A DNA stretch of 64,000 bases from Deferribacter abyssi (lineage in GTDB: Bacteria; Chrysiogenota; Deferribacteres; Deferribacterales; Deferribacteraceae). The DNA lies in assembly GCF_049472655.1 (NCBI RefSeq), contig NZ_JAQNCS010000004.1, positions 94,492 through 158,491 on the forward strand, given 5' to 3'. The position numbers were made by a program, and so were the translations under genes. The notes beneath the pieces are model-generated. The model was not told where the DNA came from. It worked only from the letters and a program-made list of their open reading frames with translations, and did not search any database. Of the stretch, positions 1 through 9,200 are shown piece after piece. The first letter of the stretch is position 1. Every line of letters starts with the position of its first letter.

Positions 1-387
1 GAAAAAGATATAAAACACATCAAAACATTACGCGATACATTTGAAAGAAGAATCTTAAGTGAAATTCCTGATACAATCTTGAATGGAGACAGAGAAAAAA
101 GAGTATGTAGCATATCAAATATAAGTTTTAAATATATTGAAGGGGAAGCTTTAATAGTTTATGCAAACGAGGTATGTTGCTCTACAGGAAGTGCATGTAC
201 ATCAGATAGTGTCGATGCATCTCATGTACTTTATGCCATAAATGTTGATCCAGTTGATGCTCATGGAGCGTTGAGGTTCAGCTTTGGAAGATTTAATACT
301 CTAGAAGAAGTTGACAAAGCAGTAGAAATCATAAAAGATAGTGTAAATAAATTAAGAAAGATGTCTCCCCTTTACAATAAAAAATAA
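1..387 (+). CDS. Cysteine desulfurase (NifS/IscS family), C-terminal part
   Basis: The 5' end lies outside the window: the frame is open from base 1. These enzymes use PLP to remove sulfur from cysteine and carry it as a persulfide for Fe-S cluster or thio-cofactor synthesis. The visible C-terminal domain has the mobile catalytic loop, read as CSTGSACTS. The cysteine codon in GSACTS is at 196-198 and is the expected persulfide carrier. It is followed by the family-typical stretch ending GALRFSFGRFNT. The PLP lysine lies upstream and is not visible. The next gene starts 35 bases later behind its own strong ribosome site. NifS and IscS subtypes cannot be told apart from this part alone. Confidence 0.9.
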   Translation, partial: EKDIKHIKTLRDTFERRILSEIPDTILNGDREKRVCSISNISFKYIEGEALIVYANEVCCSTGSACTSDSVDASHVLYAINVDPVDAHGALRFSFGRFNTLEEVDKAVEIIKDSVNKLRKMSPLYNKK

Positions 388-421
388 TTTTGTTATATAT
401 CCCAATATTTAGGAGGAATTT

Positions 422-1606
422 TTGAGTTTATTCAATAAAGTTTACAATTTCAAGGATGCTGAGCAAGTTAGACAGTTAGGGTTATACCCTTATTTTAGGG
501 TAATAGAGTCAGAGCAAAATACAGAAGTAATTATCAATGGTAAAAAAGTTCTAATGCTAGGTTCCAATTCCTATCTTGGGCTTACAAATCATCCTAAAGT
601 TAAAGAAGCTGCTATAAATGCAATAAAAAAATATGGTACAGGATGTGCTGGTTCAAGATTTTTAAATGGGACATTAGATATACATATAGAACTAGAAGAA
701 GAATTAGCCAATTTTGTTGGAAAAGAAGCAGCAATACTTTATTCTACAGGTTTTCAAGCAAATCAAGGGGCAATAGCTCCTCTTGTAGGAAGAAATGAAT
801 ACGTAATTATTGATAAACTAGTTCATGCTTCTATAATTGAAGGGTGCCGTTTAACGCTTGGGAAAATGCTAAGGTTTAATCACAATGACATAATGTCCCT
901 TGAAAACAAATTATCATCTGTTGAATTTGAACGAGGTAAACTCATAGTTGTAGATGGTGTATATAGTATGGAAGGTGACCTTGCTGATCTGCCAAATATT
1001 ATAAAAATTGCAAAAAAATATAATGCTGAAGTAATGGTTGATGACGCACATGGCATTGGAGTTTTTGGTACAAACGGAAGAGGCACATGTGATCATTTTG
1101 GATTGACAGATGAAGTAGCACTCATTATGGGCACCTTTTCTAAATCATTCGCATCGTTAGGAGGATTCATTGCTTCAACAAAAGAAATAATTGATTATTT
1201 AAAGCACAGCTCGAGAGCTCTAATTTTTTCAGCTTCTATGACCCCAGCAAATGCAGCAGCTGTAAAAGCTTCTCTTGAAATATTGAAAAGCGAACCTGAA
1301 AGAATCGAAAGACTTTGGGCAAATACACATAGATTACGCAAAGGGTTACAAGAGTTGGGACTTGATACGGGAAAAAGTGTTAGCCCAATAATACCAGTAC
1401 AAATAGGCACAGACCTAGATGTTTTTAAGGTTTGTATGATGCTTCTAAACGAAGGAGTGTTCGTAAATCCTGTAGTCACCCCTGCTGTTGAACCTGGTAA
1501 AGCAATTATAAGATTAAGTGTTATGGCTACACATACCTTTGAACAAATTGATTTTGCCCTTGAAAAGATTGAAAAAGTTACAAAACAACTTGGAGTACTG
1601 GTTTAA
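422..1606 (+). CDS. PLP-dependent alpha-oxoamine synthase (BioF/Kbl/serine palmitoyltransferase family)
   Basis: This 394-residue protein belongs to the fold type I enzymes that condense an amino acid with an acyl thioester and lose CO2: BioF, Kbl, HemA and serine palmitoyltransferase. Family marks are the motif DDAHGIGVFG (Asp207-His210) and the PLP lysine at about residue 241 in GTFSKSFASLGG. GSNSYLGL near the N-terminus is also typical. The start is TTG at 422, chosen because AGGAGG sits at 411-416. No bio or tdh genes are nearby, so biotin or threonine use is not supported. The next gene, three bases after the stop, is a GNAT-like acyltransferase. That pairing fits synthesis of a long-chain base or an N-acyl amino ketone, which is inference. 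Substrates cannot be read from the sequence. Confidence 0.85.
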   Translation: MSLFNKVYNFKDAEQVRQLGLYPYFRVIESEQNTEVIINGKKVLMLGSNSYLGLTNHPKVKEAAINAIKKYGTGCAGSRFLNGTLDIHIELEEELANFVGKEAAILYSTGFQANQGAIAPLVGRNEYVIIDKLVHASIIEGCRLTLGKMLRFNHNDIMSLENKLSSVEFERGKLIVVDGVYSMEGDLADLPNIIKIAKKYNAEVMVDDAHGIGVFGTNGRGTCDHFGLTDEVALIMGTFSKSFASLGGFIASTKEIIDYLKHSSRALIFSASMTPANAAAVKASLEILKSEPERIERLWANTHRLRKGLQELGLDTGKSVSPIIPVQIGTDLDVFKVCMMLLNEGVFVNPVVTPAVEPGKAIIRLSVMATHTFEQIDFALEKIEKVTKQLGVLV

Positions 1607-1609
1607 AAA

Positions 1610-2725
1610 TTGCCAGATATAATTATTAAAGAAGTTAAAAACAAAAGTGATTTATTAAAATTTATTAAGTTTCCAATAGAGCTTTACAAAAGCTGTCCTT
1701 ATTATGTGCCCCATTTGACTATCGAAAGAAAAGAATTTTTCAATCCCAGAAAAAATCCTTTCTTTAACCATGCAGAAACCGCTTTTTTTTTAGCTTACAA
1801 AAATAAAAAAATTGTTGGGCGTATTGCAGCTATAATTGACCATAATTTTATACAATTTCATGGAGAACAAACCGGATATTTCGGTTTTATCGATTTTGTC
1901 AATGACATAGAAGTAATAAGAAAGCTTTTTGAAAATACACTTAATTATTTAAAAAGTAAAAATATAAAAAAAGTTATTGGTCCCTTCAATTTCTCTACAA
2001 ATCATGAAATTGGTATTCTTTTAGACTCCTTTAATTTACCACCTGTAATAATGATGACATATAATTATGAATATTACCCTCACCTAATAGAATCATGCGG
2101 TTTTAAAAAAGAAAAAGATGTTCTTGCTTATAAAATGGAAGTGGAAGATTTCCCAGAAAGAGCAAAAAAAGCTTACAACTTATTAAAAAACAGATTGAAT
2201 ATAACACTCCGTTCAGTAAACATTAAAAAATTTTACGAAGAATTAGAACTGATAAAAGAAATATACAATAATGCATGGGAAAAAAATTGGGGTTTTGTAC
2301 CAATGACTGATGAAGAGTTTGATTTTATGGCTAAAAATCTAAAAAATATCATTATACCAGATTTATGTATCATTGCTGAATATAATAATAAACCAGTAGG
2401 ATTCTCTCTTGCTCTTCCAGATATCAATCAAATACTTATAAAACTTAACGGTAAACTATTCCCTTTCGGTATATTTAAATTTATTACAGGCTTTAAAAAG
2501 ATCGATTTCGCAAGGGTGATAACTCTTGGAATCGTAAAAGAATTTAGAAACCGAGGACTTGATTACCTACTTTATTACAAAACATTCGAGAACGGTTTTA
2601 AACACGGTTTTTATAAAGGTGAGTTATCATGGATATTAGAAGATAACAAACCTATGAATCTGGCTCTACAAAAAATGGGAGCATCAGTTTATAAAACCTA
2701 TAGGATTTACAGCAAATATATTTAA
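1610..2725 (+). CDS. GNAT-like acyltransferase, 371 residues
   Basis: The protein is larger than a single GNAT domain (about 150 residues) and looks like two related halves. The N-terminal half carries HAETAFFLAYKNKKIVGRIA, a GNAT-style beta strand with the VGRIAA core. The C-terminal half has VITLGIVKEFRNRGLDYLL, resembling the acyl-CoA pyrophosphate loop (R-x-x-G-L). The start is TTG at 1610; no ATG is better placed, and a GGAG lies 14 bases upstream. The gene is three bases from the oxoamine synthase and almost certainly cotranscribed with it. Large GNAT-like proteins of this type are often annotated only as 'N-acetyltransferase'. From context it may N-acylate the product of its neighbour, which is inference. 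Confidence 0.7.
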   Translation: MPDIIIKEVKNKSDLLKFIKFPIELYKSCPYYVPHLTIERKEFFNPRKNPFFNHAETAFFLAYKNKKIVGRIAAIIDHNFIQFHGEQTGYFGFIDFVNDIEVIRKLFENTLNYLKSKNIKKVIGPFNFSTNHEIGILLDSFNLPPVIMMTYNYEYYPHLIESCGFKKEKDVLAYKMEVEDFPERAKKAYNLLKNRLNITLRSVNIKKFYEELELIKEIYNNAWEKNWGFVPMTDEEFDFMAKNLKNIIIPDLCIIAEYNNKPVGFSLALPDINQILIKLNGKLFPFGIFKFITGFKKIDFARVITLGIVKEFRNRGLDYLLYYKTFENGFKHGFYKGELSWILEDNKPMNLALQKMGASVYKTYRIYSKYI

Positions 2726-2745
2726 TTGCCACTTTTCTGTGGCAA
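2726..2745. terminator. Hairpin between convergent genes
   Basis: A 7-bp perfect stem, TTGCCAC/GTGGCAA, with a 6-base loop lies between two convergent genes. Neither side has a strong T-run, so it would be a weak terminator. Part of it (GTGGCAA) resembles the dispersed hairpin at 21165 and 61092. Confidence 0.4.
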
Positions 2746-2750
2746 ACAAA

Positions 2751-4091
2751 CTAGTTTTTCAAAATATCATTAGCTGCAATGATACCTGATGCATTAGCTT
2801 GAATAATACCTCTTGTAATGCCTGCCCCATCCCCCACACAATATAAGTTTTTAATATTAAGTGATCTCATATTATTATCAACTTTAATTCTCAAAGAATA
2901 AAATTTTACTTCTACACCATACATCAGCGTATTTGGATCAGCCATTCCTGGCATAACTTTATCGAGCTGTAAGATAGTTTCTTTCAAATCAGTAATATAC
3001 CTATATGGTAAAACAAAAGACAAATCTCCAGGCATGGCATTTTTTAATGTAGGTATTACAAAATTTTTCTCAATCCGTTTATATGTTGACCTTCTCCCTC
3101 TTATAAGATCACCAAAGCGCTGCACAATAACACTCCCACCACTTAGCATATTAGCCAAATTTGCAATATAACGTCCATACTTTACAGGCTCTCTGAAAGG
3201 TTCTGTAAACTTTGTAGAAACAAGAAGAGCAAAATTTGTATTATTGCTCTTCTTGTTCTTGTAAGAATGTCCATTCACTGTCAAAATATTTCCATCATTA
3301 TGCTCTACAGCAACAAATCCTCCAGGATTTACACAAAATGTCCTTACTTCATCCTCAAATTCAGAAGTGTAATATTTAATTTTAAACTCATACAGATAGT
3401 TAGTAAAATGATCAGTTATTGCCTTTGGCACTTCAACTCTTACACCTATATCTACAGGATTAATATCAGAGTCAATACCGTATTTTTCTGCAATTTGCTG
3501 CATCCATGCATTACCACTTCTACCTACTGCAATAATAATCTTATCGTAAAACTTTTTTTCACCATTTTTAGTAACAAGTCCTACTGCTTCATCTTTTTCT
3601 ACAATCAGATCTATCACAGGAGATTCACAATACAAATTCACGTTTTCGGACTTTTTAAAAAGTTCAAAAATTTTGTTAATTGCCAAAAGACAATTATCTG
3701 TACCAAGATGTCTTATTTTAGCAGCATAAAGTCTGAGTTTATTTCTATTACATTGATATTCAAGATCTTTTATCTTCTCATAATCTTTTTTTGTATCAAG
3801 CTCAGTAACACCACTAAACTTAACCCAAATATCATCTGCCTCATCAATAAGTTTTTCAAGCTCAGTTTCACTTATGTAATCCGTAAGCCAACCACCAAAT
3901 TCTGTAGTAAGTGTTAATTTACCATCAGAAAAAGCTCCAGCACCACCAAAACCACTCATCACATCTTTTCTTGTTCTTTCTTTTATACTTTTACCCTTTT
4001 CATAAATATCTATTGTTATATGTTTATTTTGCATCAATTTGTAGGCCGCAAACATTCCAGCACTTCCAGCACCAATGACAGCTACTCTCAT
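2751..4091 (-). CDS. FAD-dependent dehydrogenase (COG2509-type)
   Basis: This 446-residue protein opens with an FAD-binding Rossmann motif, GAGSAGMFAAY, at residues 7-17. A second nucleotide/flavin segment reads IAVGRSGNAW near residue 190, and the C-terminal FAD motif is YCVGDGAGITRGI. This arrangement matches the uncharacterised FAD-dependent dehydrogenase family annotated as NAD(P)/FAD-dependent oxidoreductase. It has no signal peptide, so it should be cytoplasmic. The phosphoesterase gene lies 10 bases upstream on the same strand. The substrate is unknown, and the neighbours do not point to a pathway. Confidence 0.75.
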   Translation of the reverse strand: MRVAVIGAGSAGMFAAYKLMQNKHITIDIYEKGKSIKERTRKDVMSGFGGAGAFSDGKLTLTTEFGGWLTDYISETELEKLIDEADDIWVKFSGVTELDTKKDYEKIKDLEYQCNRNKLRLYAAKIRHLGTDNCLLAINKIFELFKKSENVNLYCESPVIDLIVEKDEAVGLVTKNGEKKFYDKIIIAVGRSGNAWMQQIAEKYGIDSDINPVDIGVRVEVPKAITDHFTNYLYEFKIKYYTSEFEDEVRTFCVNPGGFVAVEHNDGNILTVNGHSYKNKKSNNTNFALLVSTKFTEPFREPVKYGRYIANLANMLSGGSVIVQRFGDLIRGRRSTYKRIEKNFVIPTLKNAMPGDLSFVLPYRYITDLKETILQLDKVMPGMADPNTLMYGVEVKFYSLRIKVDNNMRSLNIKNLYCVGDGAGITRGIIQANASGIIAANDILKN

Positions 4092-4101
4092 TAATTACCC
4101 C

Positions 4102-4593
4102 CTAAATCTGAATAATTTTTGCATTAAAATTCCTGCCTTTTATAAAAAGAAGAGCATAAGAATTAAACGGTGTATAACGATTATTTGTTGGACTACCTGG
4201 ATTTAAAAAATGTACATCCCCTAAAACTCCCCAAAAAGGTTTATGTGCATGACCATATACTATAATATCTACATCATCATATTCATATAAAAGTCTATTT
4301 TCTAGCCCAAAAGAAGCTCCATACCCATGTATAAGTCCCACCCTAACTTCATCAAACTTTAATATTCTTTTTTTAGGCAATAATTTTTCATCAAAAAACG
4401 GGTCCATATTTCCTTTTACCGCGTATACATTTGGATTTATATGCTCAATCTGATGTATAAGCTTATAGCCCACAATATCTCCAGCATGCAAAATGGCATC
4501 AGCATCGTTAAACTCCGTAATCAACGCCGATGGCAGTTTATCAATATCATCTGTGTGCGTATCCGAAATCACCACAATTTTCATAAAAATCAT
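4102..4593 (-). CDS. YfcE/MJ0936-type metallophosphoesterase
   Basis: This 163-residue calcineurin-like phosphoesterase shows the metal-binding motifs in order: SDTHTDD (D-x-H), HAGDIVG (GD), KGNMDP (GN-x-D) and YGHAHKPF (GH-x-H). The compact size with no extra domain fits the YfcE/MJ0936 family of cytoplasmic phosphodiesterases, which act on artificial diesters; their natural substrate is uncertain. The start is unclear. The ATG at 4593 and the ATG three codons later (4584, giving MKIVVISDTH) are both possible, and neither has a good ribosome site. Confidence 0.8.
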   Translation of the reverse strand: MIFMKIVVISDTHTDDIDKLPSALITEFNDADAILHAGDIVGYKLIHQIEHINPNVYAVKGNMDPFFDEKLLPKKRILKFDEVRVGLIHGYGASFGLENRLLYEYDDVDIIVYGHAHKPFWGVLGDVHFLNPGSPTNNRYTPFNSYALLFIKGRNFNAKIIQI

Positions 4594-4624
4594 TATATAT
4601 ACTCAACCATTGAAATCAATCGCT

Positions 4625-4645
4625 TTTTAGTTTAAAAAACTAAAA
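4625..4645 (+). promoter_or_regulatory. Hairpin abutting the cca start codon
   Basis: A perfect 9-bp stem, TTTTAGTTT/AAACTAAAA with a three-base loop, ends on the A of the ATG at 4645. No Shine-Dalgarno sequence lies between it and the start. The stem would hide the start region if transcribed, so either the transcript is leaderless or initiation is controlled. The structure is AT-only apart from one G-C pair, so it may be weak. Confidence 0.4.
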
Positions 4646-5946
4646 TGAGATTAAAGGACTTCCTCAATAATAATTTAACCTTAAAAATAATTTCACTGTC
4701 AAAAAATTTTGATATAGATTTTTATTTTGTGGGAGGGTGTGTCAGAGATGCGATTTTAGGCATCAAATCGCATGATATCGATATCGTCCCTTTTGGTATC
4801 GATTACAGAGAATTTTCAAAAATTTTGAAGAAAAAACTAAATGCTACCGCTATCCCTTTCAAAGATAATGTTAGACTTTATGTTAATAATATTGTTATTG
4901 ATGTATCAAAGCCAAGAGGTAAAACAATATCAGATGATTTGCAAAAAAGAGATTTCACCATTAACAACCTGGCAATGGATAAAAATGGCAAAATCATCGG
5001 AGATATAACAGATATTAATAAAAAATTAATTAAACATGTGTATGAAGAAGTTTTTCAAGATGATCCCATAAGAATTCTAAGGGCTTACAGGTTTGCCTCA
5101 CAGCTCGGTTTTCAAATTGATACAGAAACTTTGAACAAAATATATCATGAAAAAGAGCTTCTTAAAAATGCACCGAATGAACGAATTTATGACGAAATAA
5201 TTAAACTATTAAAAAGAAATCATAATTTCAACGCCTTGAAAATGCTACAACAGAGCGAAGTTCTGTTTGTCCTTTACCCGGAATTTAAGAAAATAGAAGG
5301 TTTACCACAGGGGAAATACCATAAAGATTGTGCTCTTACACATACATTTAAAGTAGTAGAATTAATGCAATATATGGCTGAAAAATTGAATCTTTCTGAC
5401 CAAACAAAGAATATTCTCCTACTTACTGCCTTGTTTCATGACGTAGGAAAAGGGTATACCGGAGAAAAAAACAATTATAAAAACTTTATTGGACATGAAA
5501 AGGAAAGTGTTAAAATAGCAAAAAAGTATTTAACCAAATACCCTATACACAAAAATCATATTAACAAAATCCTACTTCTGATTAAATATCATACAAAAAT
5601 AAGAGTTTATGCCACTGAAACTGCAAAAAATAACACTTTAAAAAAGTTCATTTATAAACATAATCCATATCTTGAAGAACTAATTCTTTTTACCTTGGCT
5701 GATAACCTTACCAAAGGAAAATCAATGGAGCATATTTATCAAACAATTATCAGAATTAGAGAACTTGCAAAACTGATGCACTGGGAAAAGAAAAACCTAA
5801 TTACAGGACACGATTTGATACAACTACCTATAAAAGATAAAAAAATGTTTTCAACTATACTAAATGATGTTCATGAAAAATTAGTCATAGGTGTTTTAAA
5901 AAGTAAAAAAGAAGCAATAAAATACATTAAAAACAATTACTTGTAA
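4645..5946 (+). CDS. cca: CCA-adding tRNA nucleotidyltransferase with HD domain
   Basis: This class II nucleotidyltransferase adds or repairs the 3' CCA of tRNA. The N-terminal catalytic head has FVGGCVRDAILG and HDIDIVPFG (the metal-binding D-x-D). The flexible loop and neck follow with DDPIRILRAYRFASQLGF near residue 145. The C-terminal half carries an HD phosphohydrolase domain, LTALFHDVGKGY, near residue 265. A poly(A) polymerase role is the main alternative, because the two families differ by small motifs. The four tRNA genes at 29471-29809 lack an encoded CCA, so such an activity must exist in this cell. The ATG at 4645 has no visible ribosome site and is preceded by a hairpin. Confidence 0.85.
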   Translation: MRLKDFLNNNLTLKIISLSKNFDIDFYFVGGCVRDAILGIKSHDIDIVPFGIDYREFSKILKKKLNATAIPFKDNVRLYVNNIVIDVSKPRGKTISDDLQKRDFTINNLAMDKNGKIIGDITDINKKLIKHVYEEVFQDDPIRILRAYRFASQLGFQIDTETLNKIYHEKELLKNAPNERIYDEIIKLLKRNHNFNALKMLQQSEVLFVLYPEFKKIEGLPQGKYHKDCALTHTFKVVELMQYMAEKLNLSDQTKNILLLTALFHDVGKGYTGEKNNYKNFIGHEKESVKIAKKYLTKYPIHKNHINKILLLIKYHTKIRVYATETAKNNTLKKFIYKHNPYLEELILFTLADNLTKGKSMEHIYQTIIRIRELAKLMHWEKKNLITGHDLIQLPIKDKKMFSTILNDVHEKLVIGVLKSKKEAIKYIKNNYL

Positions 5947-5993
5947 AAAGCATAATATGTGTGGTGGAAAAGTTAACATAGAAATCAAAAAGC

Positions 5994-6016
5994 GAGCCCT
6001 CTAAAGGGCTCCTTTT
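5994..6016. terminator. Bidirectional intrinsic terminator
   Basis: The stem GAGCCCT/AGGGCTC with loop CTAA is followed by CTTTT on the plus strand and by CTTTTT on the minus strand. It ends both the cca transcript and the leftward efflux operon, whose last stop codon touches it. Confidence 0.85.
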
Positions 6017-6206
6017 ATTCCTCCGGAATACCAAGTTTAATAAGAATTTTTTCCAATGGACAGAAATTTGTAAATCCAGATTGAAACAGATTCAAACCAA
6101 CAAATAAAGTAAAGGCAAACCACCACTTATTTACTGTTAAACCCAAAATCACACTAATAGTCACAAATAATCCTGGAATAATTCTCATAAGTCTCTTAAC
6201 TGTCAT
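6015..6206 (-). CDS. DUF2892 (YgaP-like) small membrane protein
   Basis: This 63-residue protein has two hydrophobic stretches, RIIPGLFVTISVILGL and WWFAFTLFVGLNLFQSGF. It then has the FCPLEKIL motif typical of the DUF2892/YgaP transmembrane domain. In other bacteria this domain is found alone or fused to a rhodanese (YgaP) and is linked to sulfur handling. It is the last gene of the efflux operon, three bases after the RND pump gene, and its stop codon runs into the terminator. Its role with the pump is not known; the cysteine in FCP could bind sulfur or metal, which is inference. Confidence 0.8.
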   Translation of the reverse strand: MTVKRLMRIIPGLFVTISVILGLTVNKWWFAFTLFVGLNLFQSGFTNFCPLEKILIKLGIPEE

Positions 6207-6209
6207 GTT

Positions 6210-9200
6210 TTATACCTCCACTTTCTTTATAAATTTTCCAAACATTCTATAGTAAATGTAATAGGTCAGTGGTATAATCACAAGTGTTAATATAGTAGAT
6301 ACCACAGCTCCTGTAATCAGAGAAACTCCAAGTCCAGCAAAAATAGGATCAGGCAACATAAACAATGCCCCAGTAATAACTGCCACCGTAGTAAGAACCA
6401 CCGGTCTCGTCCTAATGGCTCCAGCCTGCACCACCGCCTCTTTTATACTTTTCCCTTTTTCCAATGCAGCTTCGGTAAAGTCAATAAGCAAAACTGCATT
6501 TCTCACCATAATACCTGCAAGAGCAATAAACCCTATCATACTTGTGGCTGTAAAAAATTTTCCAAAAAGATAATGTCCTGGAATTATACCAAGTAAACTC
6601 AAAGGAATAGGTATCATCATAATAATTGGAGTAGCAAACGATTTAAACCAAGCCACAAGAACAAAATACATAATTATCAATACAGCAGCAAAGGCAAGTC
6701 CAAGATCTCTAAACACTTCATAAGTAATTTGCCATTCTCCATCCCACTTGATACTTACATGGTCTGTAGTTTCAGGCTGATGTGTCCAAAGTAATTCAAC
6801 AGGCTTGCCATTGTAAGTGATGTTTTTAATATTCTTATTCATTTTTAAAATTGCATAAACAGGACTTTCTTCTTTTCCTGCCACATCCCCTGTGACATAA
6901 ACCACAGGCTGAAGATTCTTATGATATATGGCCTTATCTTTAACTCTTTCTTTCAAATGAACAAGTTCAATCAAAGGCACAGGTTTACCTGCCATTGATA
7001 TCAAATTAATATTTTTAATACTGTCTAAGATATTTTTCTCGTTCTCAGGTAATTTCAATATAATATCCACTCCCTCTCTATCAAATCCGGTATGTACTCT
7101 TCCAACTTTCATACCATTTAAAGCCATATACATTGTCTTCGCAATCATTTCAGTAGATATACCTGTTAAAGCAGCCTTTTCTTTATCCACTTCAAAGACA
7201 TACTCCTTCATATCATCTTCCACATACCAGTCCACATCTACCACCCCTTCAGTATTCTCGAAAATCTCCTTTACTTTTTTAGCTACCTCAAGTCTTGCCT
7301 TTTCATTTGGTCCATAAACTTCTGCTACTAAAGTAGACAACACTGGTGGACCAGGTGGAACTTCAGCAATTTTCACATTTGCATTGTATTTTTTAGCAAT
7401 CCTTTGAATCGGCTCTCTTATCAACTTTGCTAAAGCATGGCTTTTTAATTTCCTTGCAGTTTTATCCACAAAATTTACCTGAATATCAGCTACATTGCTA
7501 CCCTTTCTTAAAAAATAATGCCTTACAAGGCCATTAAAATTATAAGGTGCAGCAATACCAGCATAAATCTGATAATTTTTCACTTCTTTTACGGTGGCCA
7601 AATAACTACCAATTTCCGACGCTACCCTTGTCGTTTCCTCAAGTGATGTTCCTTCAGGCATATCGATAATTACTTGTAATTCATTTTTATTATCAAATGG
7701 GAGCATTTTCATTACTACAAGCTTTGTCGGAATAAACATAAATGCACCTATGAATAGCCCAATCATCACAACACCCAACAAAATTCTTAAAGAAAGTTTG
7801 TCCATTAAAGGTACAAGAATACTACTATACATTTTATAAAGTTTTGTAGTTTTAATGTAGTCTTCTTCATCCACATCCTTTTCTACTTTGGTATGACCTG
7901 CAAGAAGTTTGTATGATAACCACGGAGTAATAATAAGGGCCACAAGTAGCGAAAAAATCATCGCAAGTGATGCACCAATTGGCATTGGTTTCATATAAGG
8001 CCCCATCAGCCCTCTAACAAAAGCCATTGGATAAATGGCCACAATAACTGTGATTGTCGCGAGGATTGTAGGGTTACCCACCTCACCAACAGCCATTATA
8101 GCTCGTTTTAATAAATTGGTCTTTGAAATCTTAAAATGCCGCTCCATGTTCTCTACAACAATAATAGCATCATCCACCACCAAACCGGCTACAAATATAA
8201 GAGCAAAAAGAGTTACTCTATTTAAGGTATAATCAAACATATAATATACGAATAATGTTAAGGCAAAAGTTACTGGTAATGCCACAAAAACTACCAATCC
8301 TGCACGCCATCCCATTGTAAATGTCATTACAATTATAACTGCTAAAATAGCTCCAAGTAAGTGCTCAATAAGAGTTTTCACCTTATCATAAGCTGTCTCA
8401 CCATAATTTCTTGTAATAGTTACATTTACACTTTCAGGTATAATTGTCTTTTTTAGACTATTAAGTTTTTTCAATATATGCTCAGCTACTACAACCGAAT
8501 CACTCCCCTTTCTTTTTGAAATCGAAATAGTTACTGCATTATAAAGGTTAGGAGATATTTTTTCATTAAACCCTATCAATACATAATTCTTTGGAACTTC
8601 TGGAGCATCCATCACCTTAGCTACATCTTTAAGATAAACCGGTTTCCCTTGATAAACACCAACAACTAAATTCTTAACATCTTGCACATCTTTGAAAAAA
8701 CCACCCGCTTTGATATAAAATGTTTTGTTATTGTAAGTTATTTCACCTGTATTTAAAGACTGATTGGACATATTAATTGCGCCATACAATCTAAAAAGAT
8801 CAATATTGTATGATTTGAGTGCAACTATATCAGGTTCAACCTTTATAACTCTTTTATATCCACCTATGATAGACGTTTCAGACACATCAGGAATTTCTTT
8901 CAATTGCTGCTCAACCTCTACAGCAATTCTCCTTAACGTGTATGAGTCATATTTTTTAGACCATAAAGTTAGTGCCACTTGAGGCACATCATCAATAGAA
9001 CGTTTTTTAATAATAGGAGGTAATACCCCATGTGGCATTCTATCCATATTATAATCTATTTTTGTTTTTAATTTTGTTATACTTTTTTCTTCATCTTCAC
9101 CCACTTTAAACCTAACAACTACCATGCCAACATCATTCATTGCTGTTCCATAAACATATTCAACACCTGGTATTTCCCACATTAATTTCTCAAGAGGTTC

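Noticed and set aside
3267..3917. 216-codon plus-strand ORF opposite the FAD oxidoreductase
   Set aside because: It is the complement of a real gene, made long by the low GC content; its product is Ile/Phe/Ser-rich with no domain.
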